From: Adenanthera pavonina
Taxonomy: Eukaryota > Streptophyta > Magnoliopsida > Fabales > Fabaceae
DNA length: 64,000 nt
NCBI GenBank assembly: GCA_026686845.1
Contig: JAIVEN010000004.1
Coordinates: forward strand, 12,928,827-12,992,826
Direction of reading: 5' to 3'
The position numbers and the translations under genes are program-made. Positions 54,880 through 64,000 of this stretch are shown in pieces (position 1 is the stretch's first letter; the number at the start of each line of letters is the position of its first letter). A model generated the notes under the pieces. That model saw only the letters and a program-made list of their open reading frames with translations. It had not been told where the DNA came from and did no database searches.

Positions 54880-56720
54880 TGTTGAAACAAGAGTTTTGAT
54901 GATTCCAAACCAACATTCAAGAGCTTGGATTGAAGATATCAAAGGAGAGCAAAGCTGTTTCAAGTGAAGATTTTCTGAGTACTTGCTGTTAGATCTTTTG
55001 TAGGATCCTTAGTTTTTGTTATGAATGGGTAAAAGATTTTGATTTGAAGAAAAGAAGTTTTCAAACGTTAATTTTATGTTAAATCTTCAAATATTTGAAA
55101 AACACCCACAAACAGACGATGGTTGTAAGTTTAAGCTAAACTGTCAAGTTGGAAATTCGAATTTCGAGCTAAAACTGAATAAGTCTGAAGAGATGGCTCT
55201 CTGTCAGACGAATTTTGTTTGTTCAAAATTCGAATTTTCATCTAGTCTGAAAAGAGGCCTTTTGCTAACAGACGAACTTCACACTTTCAAAATTCGAATT
55301 TCAAGTAAAATGAAGTTTGTAAAAACCAAAGAAATTCATCTGAAACTATGATAAAGTGCATCTGAAATCAAAATGAAATTGAGTTTGATAAATGCTCTCT
55401 GACAGACGAATTTTGAAGTTCCAACATTCGAATTTTCATATAAGTCTGAAAGATACTTCTTTGCAACAGACGAACTTTGAGTCTTCAAAATTTGAATTTC
55501 AAACAAAACAAAACTTGAGAAAATGGAAGAAATTTGTCTGAAACTATGTTAAAGTTCACCTAAGATCAAGAGTGATCTAAGTTTCAAAGCTGCTCTCTGA
55601 CAGACGAACTTTGAACATTGAAATTCAAATTTCAGAAGCTAAGTTCTTGAGTCTATTGAAATGAAACATTGACATACAAATGATAAGAACTTGCAACATT
55701 CGAATGATGAAATTAGTCTGAAAAGAGTTTCTCTGACAGACAAATTTCACCACTTCAAAATTCAAATTTTGAAGAAAGTAATCTACTGTGTCCCTTTAAA
55801 CGTTCAATGGACAGACGAATTTCAGGGATCCAAAATTCGAATTTCGAAGGCACTGTAGAAAATTGAAAACACTGTTCACACTTAATCGAAAAACTTTCTT
55901 CTTGAAAATTCGTATGTCACATTGTGAAAATGTTTTGTAAGTTTCAAAATTCGAATTTCACTTCATGAACAGACGAACTTCGTGCTGTAACGTTGGAAGC
56001 TTTAATCTCCGGTTCCTTCGAAATTCGTCTGTTAGCCAACCAAAATTCGAATGTCAGTATGTCAGAAACATTAAATGCGGTTGGTAAACGGATAGTTTTT
56101 CAGAGTAACCGTTGAATAACTTCCCCAACGGATAGATTTAGTCTCTAACGGATATTTGAGACCTAAATCTATAAATACAACATCATTTGAAGTTGTGGGT
56201 AACGAATCAAACTTGTATATACCGAATTTCTGCTGAATCTTCTTCTCAAAAGCTTTTACCCTCTTAACTTCTAAACTTGTACTTAAACTTTCATATCCAC
56301 TCTTTACAAGAGAGTTATTTCATTGTAATCAATCTATTCTTCGTCTGGGAGATAGGTTGACTTGTGAGGGGTATTCACAAGGGGATTGGGAAGCACATAG
56401 TGAAAGTGCTTGGAAAGTTTGAGAGAGCTCAGAAACAGAGCATACTCATGTACTGTGGCTTTAGCAAGAAGCCCACTAAAATTCTTGCTGTACAGTGGAT
56501 AAATCTCAAGAGGTGTCTTGGGGACTGGATGTAGGTCAAGTGAACAGACCGAACCAGGATAAATCACTGACTTCTCTTCTCCTTATCTTAATTTTTCACC
56601 TTGCTCTGTTTTACGCATTGTTTTCATTATACTGTGATATCTTCACTTACTTCACTTTTTGCAGAAAAATTTCAAACTTCCCAATTCACCCCCCCTCTTG
56701 GGAAGTCAGCCTTGCTAACA
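54880..56720 (+). mobile_element. Sirevirus solo LTR 2 (1841 bp)
   Basis: TGTTGAAAC to TTGCTAACA, flanked by the 5-bp TSD ATCTA (54875-54879 and 56721-56725). Inserted in the gypsy integrase. Contains the CAGACGAA/TTCGAA words and a TATA box at about 56168. More diverged from the SIRE-C LTR than solo LTR 1 is, for example in its 5' 300 bp. Open frame 55076-55351 is a low-meaning LTR frame. Confidence 0.95.
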
Positions 56721-56725
56721 ATCTA

Positions 56726-59530
56726 CACTTTCAACCATATAATGCTTCGTACAGAGCCATTTACAAACTCGAGTGATAACTATTGTTGTAGGCAAATTCG
56801 ACCAATGACAAATATTGATCCTAATTACCTTTGTTCTCCAAAACACAAGCTCGCAACATGTCTTCCAGAGTTTGAATCGTTCTTTAAGTCTACCTATTAG
56901 ACAGAGGGTGATAAGCAGTACTAAAATTCAACTTTGTCCCCATGGCCTTCTGAAGAGATTTCCAAAACCTGGATATAAACCTAGGATCTCGGTCTGACAC
57001 AATGTTCATCGGGACTCCATGCGGTCTCATAATCTCATTCACATATAATTGGGCCAATTTCTACATTGTAATAGTCTCCCGAATGGAAGAAAATGGGCCG
57101 ACTTCATCAATTTATCCTTAATTACCCATATTGCATTGTGCCCTAAAGAGGTCCCCAATAATCCTATCACGAAATCAGTGGAGATGCTATCCCATTTTCA
57201 CTCCGGGATCTCCAAAGGTTACAATGTACCCTCTGGCAATTGGTGTTCAATCTTTACCTTCTCACGGATTAGACATCTTGCTATATATTCTATGATGTCC
57301 TTTTTCATGCCTGACCACCAGTATCCTCACTTCAAATCTTGGTACAGCTTAGTGGTACTTGGGTAAATAGTATACCTGCTCTTGTGAGCTTCCTCCAAAG
57401 TAATTTCTCACAATCCCGCAACATTTGGCTCACATATCTGACCACGGTATTAGATGATCCTATCCTTCAGTTTATCAAAATTCTGAGTTTCCACCATTTC
57501 AATTTGTTCCCGGATGCCTAAAAGATAGTTATCCTCCAATTGAGCGTAGCAAAGGTTCCTCAACAAATCACTCAAGACACTAATGGATCCTATCACTAGT
57601 ACTCTATGATGGACATTAATGGATAACTTCATATCTCTCAGGCTTTCTAACAACTGTTGTTCCCTCATCATCATTGTAGCTTTGTGGATTGACTTTCTAC
57701 TTAGCGCATCCGTCATAACATTGGCTTTCCCAAGATAATACTTTAAAGCGAATTCATAGTCCTTCAAGAATTCTACCCAACGTCTTTGCCTCATGTCCAC
57801 TCTTTCTAATCAAAAAGATACTTCAGACTTTTATTATCACTGAATACCTCGAACTGAGCACCATAGAGATAATGCCTCCATAATTTCAAGGCAAACACTA
57901 TAACCGCTAGCTTAAGGTCGTGAGTAGGATAATTCTCCTCATGATGCCTCAACTACCTTAAAGCAAATGCCATGACTCTTCCTTTGTTGCATCAATACAC
58001 ACCCTAGACCCTTCTTAAAGGCATCCATGTAAACTGTGAATGACTCAGATGGGTCAAGGATAATCAACACTAGGGTCCATGTTAAACGAACCTTTAGTTC
58101 TTGGAATACTCTCTCACACCTGTCATCCCAAATGAAAGATCGATCCTTGCGGGTGAGTCTAGTCAAGGGTATAACAAGCTGAGATAATCCTTTGATGAAC
58201 CTCCTATAGTAACTAGTCAATCCTAGAAAGTTGTAAATCTCAGTCACTGATTGCGGTCTCTCCCAATTCAATGTAGCTTCTACTTTACTAGGGTCTATCA
58301 CTACTCATTTTGCAGAAATCACATGACCCAAAATTTTTACCTCTCGTAGCCAAAACTCACATTTATTAAGCTTGGCATATAGTTGGTGATCCCGAAATAC
58401 TTGTAGTACAATTCGAAGATAAAGTGCATGCTCTTCCTCACTCTTGGAGTATATTAGAGTGTCATCAATGAATACCAACACAAATTTATCTAGATATGGC
58501 CCAAAGACCCTGTTCATATAATCCATGAAGATTGCCGGGGCATTGGTCAACCTGAATGGCATTACAAGGAACTCATAATACCTATATCGAGTTCAGAAAG
58601 CAGTTTTAGGCACATCTTTAGCACGCACCTAAAGTTGATGGTATCCCGAGCTCGAATCAAATTTAGAGAAAACTAAGGGACATGCAACTAATCAATCAAG
58701 TCTTTAATCCATGGTAAAGGGTATTTATTCTTAATTGTTACTCGGCTTAGCTGCCTATAATCAATACACAATCTGAGGCTACCATCCTTCTTCTTGACAA
58801 ACACCGGAGCTCCCCAAGGTGAGACACATGATCTGATGAAACCCTTTTTTAACAAATCTTTAATCTGCTTTTTGAGTTCTTTTAACTTAGAATGTGCTAT
58901 TCGATATGGAGCCTTAGAAATAAGACTTGTCTCGGGTGCCAAATCAATGGAAACTCAAGTTCTCATGGTGGTGGCAAACCACTAATCGCCTTTGGAAACA
59001 CATCAGGATATTCCCATACAACCAAGTATCTTTCTATGCCTTCTTCTACATCTACGTTAACAGAGAAGAAAACCAGAAACCCTTGGCATCCTTTCCTCAA
59101 ATACCTGTCAACTTGGGTAAAGGTAAAACAGACATTTTCATCCCTTTCAACACTAGGGATATTCATGAGCAATGACACAATCTTCCTAGCACAGTCGAGA
59201 ATAGTATTATTCACCTCCAACCAATCCATCCCAATTATCACATCAATCTTTTGCAACGGCAAACAGATTAAATCCAAAGTAGTGCTTTAGTCTTCAAAAA
59301 GAACCACACAATTCAGACAAGCTTGAGCAATCTTTAGTGAAACTCTAGTGGGCGTGGATATTGACAATTCAAAAGGTAACTCCATTGCCACAATACCCAA
59401 TCTCTGAGTACAATCAAAATATATAAAGGAATGCGATGCACCAGAATCAATAATGTATGAATAGAGAAACCATTGAGTTTAAGTTTACCTCTAATTAAGT
59501 TAGGTGCTGCATCCGCTTCTTATTGGGTTA
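56726..59530 (-). pseudogene. pol: Gypsy pol: protease, RT, RNase H, integrase core
   Basis: Protease with YIIDSGASHSFIYFD at about 59460-59405 and the end motif IDVIIGMDWL near 59225. RT spans 58942-58305: KKGFIRSCVSPWGAPVFV, LRLCIDYRQLSRVTIKNKYPLP, FRLTNAPAIFMDYMNRVF, active site VFIDDTLIYSKS at about 58470. RNase H has FTVYMDAFKKGLGCVLMQ near 58040 and RQRRWVEFLKDYEF near 57790. The integrase core is decayed: MNIVSDRDPRFISRFWKSL at about 57010-56955, STAYHPLSNR near 56920, and the AYNNSYHSSI block near 56770 just before the solo LTR. Multiple stops and frame changes throughout. Confidence 0.88.
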
Positions 59531-60779
59531 TGGCAAATACTCGCTCGGGCATCGTGGGCCTTCTCATTGAATCATCACACCTTGGCTCCCGACAATTCTG
59601 TGACGTGTGTCCCAGTTTTCCATAGTTCTAACAAATAAAGCATGGACAGTCACCATGATTCATTCCATAATTTGTGCATGAATTTGAGGTACTACCTGAA
59701 CTATATTAAGATGAGGTTGAGTCTCTTCCTGCATACTCATTCTAACTGAAACTCCCCTAGTCAAGGCCTCCTTGATAGAATGGTCCTTTACCATACCGAC
59801 CTCTATTGGATTGATCTCAGCCAAACCTGCCTCTTCCTCTACCATGATGACCTCTATTATGATGGCTTCTTCCTCTACTAGAACCACCACTACAGCTACT
59901 ACTACCAGATCCACTTCCTTTACTGACACCTCGGGTAGGTCCTAGGTGAGAAAAGGCTCGAACAATTGAATTCCTCTTCTCTTCTTCAGTCTCCCACATT
60001 CTCCTGGATAGGACACGTATCTTAGCACACAAGTCCTCAAAAGACACAAATTCCACCACCGATAGCCTCTTCTTAATCTCTGGATGGGCTCCCTCAAACA
60101 ACCATTGGGCTTTCCACCTATCATTGGGGTAATTGTTTAGATAAGTGGAATACTTCGCCAAATCCAGGAATCGATCAATGTAGTCATCTACCAACAAGTT
60201 CCCCTATTGAAAGGCTAGGAACTCGGCCTCCTTTTGCATCATTAAGGCCGAAGGGAAATAGTGTGCAAAGAATTATTCTTTAAACTATTCCTAAGTCATT
60301 GGAGCACCCATCGCTTCCACACTTGGGAGAACACCCCTCCACCAACACTTAGCCTTCTTCTCAAGCTTAAACACAGCCAATTGCACCTTTTGTTCCGTGT
60401 TGCAATCTATTACACCAAAGATAATCTCCAATTGTTCTATCCATTCCTTAGCCAATTAAGTATCCATTGTATCTTCGAAAGCTGGGGGATTGAACTTCCA
60501 AAAGTCTTTCAATTAGGAGAAGATACCCTTTCTTTCAGATCTTAGGGATCTCTCGGGCTCCACCTCATTCTCATTCTTAATATTATTGCCTTCTTCTGCA
60601 TTTAGATCCACATACATGCCAGCCTCGTCATTCACATCGCCAAACTCTTGCTGGTTCATTTGTTCTTGCAATCTATTCAAGGTCTCCCCCTGAGTATTTA
60701 CCTTGTCACTGAGGCCAGCTAACATTTCATGCATTTGCCTCATTAGATCACTGTTACTCAGTCTTCCTCTACAAGACAT
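59531..60779 (-). pseudogene. gag: Gypsy gag
   Basis: ATG 60779 starts an 88-codon open frame (MSCRGRLSNSDLMRQMHEML...) with an acidic linker. After stops and frame changes near 60510 and 60200 the retrotransposon gag domain continues (DYIDRFLDLAKY, WLFEGAHPEIKKRL), then a Gly/Ser/Arg-rich tail (59880-59960). The zinc knuckle at about 59630-59580 reads ...NYGKLGHTSQNC, with its second Cys changed to Tyr and a stop just before. Capsid protein of the element, inactive here. Confidence 0.83.
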
Positions 60780-60929
60780 TTTCCCCTACACACAAGCAAC
60801 AACATATTCAATTATATGGTTCTGGACTAGTATTGCAATAGGAATATATATAAGTCTATGTATTTAAAGTTGTGTCAAGTATTACTACAAACAGAAACAA
60901 TGGCCCAAACCATTGCTCTGATACCAAAA
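60780..60929 (-). other. Gypsy 5' leader and primer-binding site
   Basis: Minus-strand TGGTATCAGAGCAATG (60926-60911) lies 3 bp inside the 5' LTR end. It is the initiator tRNA-Met site. The rest is a short non-coding leader before the gag ATG. Confidence 0.88.
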
Positions 60930-63479
60930 TGTAACACTCTATTCCAAAAGACCTATTGACTTGACCAAATACTTCAAAAACCAACCAAACACAACCCAAG
61001 CATCTCAAATTTACCTTCCAAAACATCATAGCAGTAGAAAACACCACATAATACCTCAAGAAACACTAGAACAGCCAGAACAGTGTGCCAGGATGTAGCC
61101 ACTATAGTACCACTGCAGCTCTCATACTCTCGAGTTCTAGAGCTGCCAAATAGAGGGGCTTGTGCCACGGCCTCACAACTGGCATCGCGACGCCCCCTTG
61201 CCGATGCCATATTAGCAAAAGTTCAACTTTTAGGACAAACTTTCAACTCGCATAACTTTATGCTCAAACCTTCGATTGACCTGATTCTAACTCCTACAAG
61301 TCAACCTTGTCCTAATCTAACCATAGACACCAATTTCACTTTAATCCATCTCTATATGGAGATTTTGAACACCTGGCACATTTCTTTACCATTTTTTGAC
61401 CAAAACTCACCACTTTAACCCTTATTTGCCACCAAAGGCAATTTGATCATTCAGGACCATTCACATAGGTCCTAATTGACTTTACTAACTTGTTCAAAGA
61501 GATTTTATCTCACAGGAACCACTCCTCTGAGATTGGACCTCCTTGAACCCCAAATTCACTTAATGGGCTACTTGCCTTAAAACACACCAACAAGGCCCAA
61601 ATCCATTCTAGGCTCACAAACATAACCAATTTTCCCTACGAATACACACACCAACATCCATGCCATTCCACGAAATACATAATCATCAACAACATCATTA
61701 CAACCCTCAGAATTCTTATGTCAAATACAAATGTACTATCCTACTTAGCACAACATACATAGACATTACACACATACACTACAAAGACTTGATATTCTTA
61801 CGTCTGGTACACTACTCTATTGTCTTCTCTCAACTAGTGCCAAAACCTTCACCTGAAATGTTAGTTCATGGGAAAGAGATATGAGACAAAGTCTCAGTAA
61901 CTAGGAACAACTACACGCATATATATACATAACTCATACAATTTCATGAATGCAATATAAAATGGAATAGAATGCATGTCTCCCTCGAATACAGCTTGAA
62001 CCATGAGCTGTCATCATAACAGGACATTCATATGGGCAACTCCCTTCCAACAGTTGATGGAGACTAATTCTGGGACATCACCATGCTCACCTTACCCTAA
62101 TGCAACTTGGCCAAATGTTACACTGGAGCTCAAATCATGGCTCTCCATCCCCTACACCACCTCGAATTGGTGGTGATTTAGGGAAGGTGCAGGCCATTGC
62201 CGCCTGGCTCTCTAGGCTATGGGAGAGGATTTAGCAGTACGGATCCCATCCTTATCCTCCCTGTTCATATATATATATATATTCCATCCTTATCCTCCGT
62301 AATCATATATCATCATATCATATCATCATCACCACCCGATCATACGTCTCACAATGCCATGTGGTGATGCTTATTTCATATCATCATATAATCATTATCA
62401 TCATCATGTATCTCACTGTTATGTATGTATCATGTCATGTCACATCATCATTATCATATATAACAATCATCCTCATCATAATCATCATCCACTGTGTGTC
62501 TATCCATGTGCATACCACGATATATACAAAAACCATACATACACATATCAATATCGTGGCATGAATGGAAACATGCATATATACATACATACATATAATA
62601 GCATAAAATAGAAACAATACAAACACCCGGTTATCTCTAGTTGTCAATACCATACGTACGAGATTCCACAAGCTCCTTAGGTTGTTTAACACAACTCATA
62701 CCCCTTTCGGTCAACCAAATACCTCTACAATACCATAATGTTCTTAATTAACACAATATACCATTTAACCAAACATCCCAATTCGACTATATATACCTAA
62801 CCCAAGGTTCCTACCCTTTCCATACATCATTGAGCTCCTAGAGACCATTCAAACTCTACTCAACTACACATATTTCGGATTCCCAATTTCCTCAACTGAG
62901 AATAACCTAAGGCTAAGGTTAAATCACACATACTCCTTCTAAAACTCACACCCAAGCATTATGAGCACTAAATCACACTCCATTAACCATATTTATCAAT
63001 TTTAATTAGTGGATTATGGCCAAAACTAAAAATCCTATCATATCCCTGAAACATCCAACTTAAAACCAAAGAAAATTGAGAGGGGGGAGTAGAGACCACT
63101 TACCAACAAGAATCCAAGCTCTAAGGGGTCAGAAATCACTCCCAAAGGTCGAAGATTCGAAGTCCTAGTAGAGCTTCCTTATCGCTCCCTGCATTTCTTT
63201 CTTTCTTATTCATCTGAAATGTTTCTGGCTTGTACCAGATTTTCCCCTTTCGCTGCGACTCCAGTTAGTTTGACGAGACATGGAGCTTCTCGGCCTGAAA
63301 TGTTTTAACCAAATTACAGCTTTTGTCATGCCATCCCTGCTTCTCGCCATAGCATGGAGCTCCTTTTGTCTCCACTTTGTCCCTTCCTCTATTTTGTTTC
63401 CTCTAGATCTGCATATGACTTCAATTGCACTTAATTAACTTGGGACCAAGTTAGGGATAATGTAATGAGAGTTATTACA
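60930..63479 (-). repeat. Gypsy 5' LTR (right, 2550 bp)
   Basis: TGTAACACTC to GTTATTACA on the plus strand, uninterrupted. Carries about 40 bp (about 61515-61552) absent from the left LTR, and the CAT microsatellite at 62290-62490. Many scattered differences to the left LTR indicate an old insertion. No gene. Confidence 0.93.
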
Positions 63480-64000
63480 ACCAAACCATGGTTTGGTCCT
63501 ATTCTAATCAGGCAAACACTGGATCATAAAACTGGTTAGGATTAGCCGAACTGATCAACTAGGAAGGTTGACTATTGACCGAAAAGAAGCATATTTGCAA
63601 ACTAAAATGAATTAATGAAGGAAGTTATTCAATGTTTAGAGTGTTCTTTGTCAAAATATAGAAAATAAAAATAAAAAAAAATCTTCCCTGTTCAACTACT
63701 ATAACACCGAATAAATTTCTAACATTTTATACAATTAAGGGTTAGTTTGAAATTGGCTACTAAGGTTCTATTACAATAACAGGAATTGATGTTGTTACCT
63801 TGCTTGACATTTCCCTTTTACTACAAGTAGGATTAAAAGTATGATTGCTTACCTAAATGTTTTGAAGCAAAGATTTACGCAAAGAAAATAAAAAATGAGA
63901 GAAGATATAATAGTATATAAAAACAAATAAAACTTTTTCCCATTTACCGTTATCTTATTTTCAGCCAATAGAAGGTTATATTCATAGCTGCAAATTAATA
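63480..64000. other. Flanking DNA right of the gypsy element
   Basis: Begins with the second ACCAA target copy, within a palindrome CCAAACCATGGTTTGG (63481-63496). The rest is AT-rich with no ORF or repeat recognised. Confidence 0.6.

Larger units (their letters stand above)
49925..63479 (-). mobile_element. Ty3/gypsy chromovirus (Tekay/Del-like), full length, invaded twice
   Basis: Both LTRs begin TGTAACA and end TTACA as read on the plus strand and are flanked by the 5-bp TSD ACCAA (49920-49924 and 63480-63484). The primer site and gene order place the 5' end on the right. Gene order on the minus strand is gag, protease, RT, RNase H, integrase, chromodomain, which is Ty3/gypsy. LTR length of about 2.5 kb and the chromodomain relic fit the Tekay/Del lineage. 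Two Sirevirus solo LTRs lie inside (one in the 3' LTR, one in integrase). All genes contain stops. Confidence 0.92.

Noticed and set aside
60261..60545. Plus-strand ORFs at 57049-57521, 58794-59290 and 60261-60545
   Set aside because: Antisense shadows of gypsy gag-pol, whose conserved motifs are all on the minus strand.

Overview
This window looks like an intergenic block of an angiosperm nuclear genome (probably a eudicot; I cannot name the species). It is AT-rich and has almost no host genes. About 85% of it is retrotransposon and viral-fossil sequence nested to four levels, and most boundaries can be read directly from target-site duplications (TSDs). No CRISPR array, tRNA, rRNA or prokaryote-style operon was seen.

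Nest 1 (1-43653). The outermost and oldest layer is a decayed Sirevirus-type Ty1/copia element (SIRE-A). Its gag-pol occupies 1-3682, its env-like ORF is split between 4646-4679 and 36754-38440, and its 3' LTR is 42107-43653. Its env-like ORF was hit by an Angela-type copia element (Angela-B, 4680-36748, TSD GGAAT). Angela-B was hit in its 5' leader by a younger Sirevirus (SIRE-C, 5591-21424, TSD TATGA, 1.86 kb LTRs). SIRE-C in turn carries a 3.6 kb solo-LTR-like insertion inside pol (10629-14261, TSD GTTAC). The 3' LTR of Angela-B was hit by a G-rich MITE-like element (26999-35377, TSD TTA), and inside that sits an endogenous plant pararetrovirus (27277-35075).

The pararetrovirus (Caulimoviridae, Florendovirus-like by gene order) is the most interesting object. 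Two fragments lie in opposite orientation with their leaders outward. The plus-strand fragment carries the distal reverse transcriptase, RNase H, an undamaged 472-codon second ORF of unknown function, and the promoter/poly(A) region. The minus-strand fragment carries leader, movement protein, coat protein, zinc knuckle, protease and proximal reverse transcriptase, with stops and frameshifts. The right-hand end of the insert lies at the tRNA-Met primer-binding site.

Between 38.4 and 42.0 kb an unclassified insertion in SIRE-A carries a decayed GASA/snakin-type cysteine-rich peptide gene on the minus strand. From 43.65 to 49.9 kb there is AT-rich sequence with MITEs (Harbinger-like, Stowaway inside a hAT-like element), tandem duplications and a copia integrase relic.

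Nest 2 (49925-63479, minus strand, TSD ACCAA) is a Ty3/gypsy chromovirus (Tekay/Del-like, about 2.5 kb LTRs, chromodomain relic). It is invaded by two solo LTRs of the same Sirevirus family as SIRE-C, in opposite orientations (51720-53579 minus, TSD AACCA; 54880-56720 plus, TSD ATCTA). Flanking DNA from 63480 to 64000 shows nothing recognisable. Every retroelement gene seen is broken. Many of the stops are CAA/CAG or TGG codons changed by one transition, as expected for methylated, silenced repeats.
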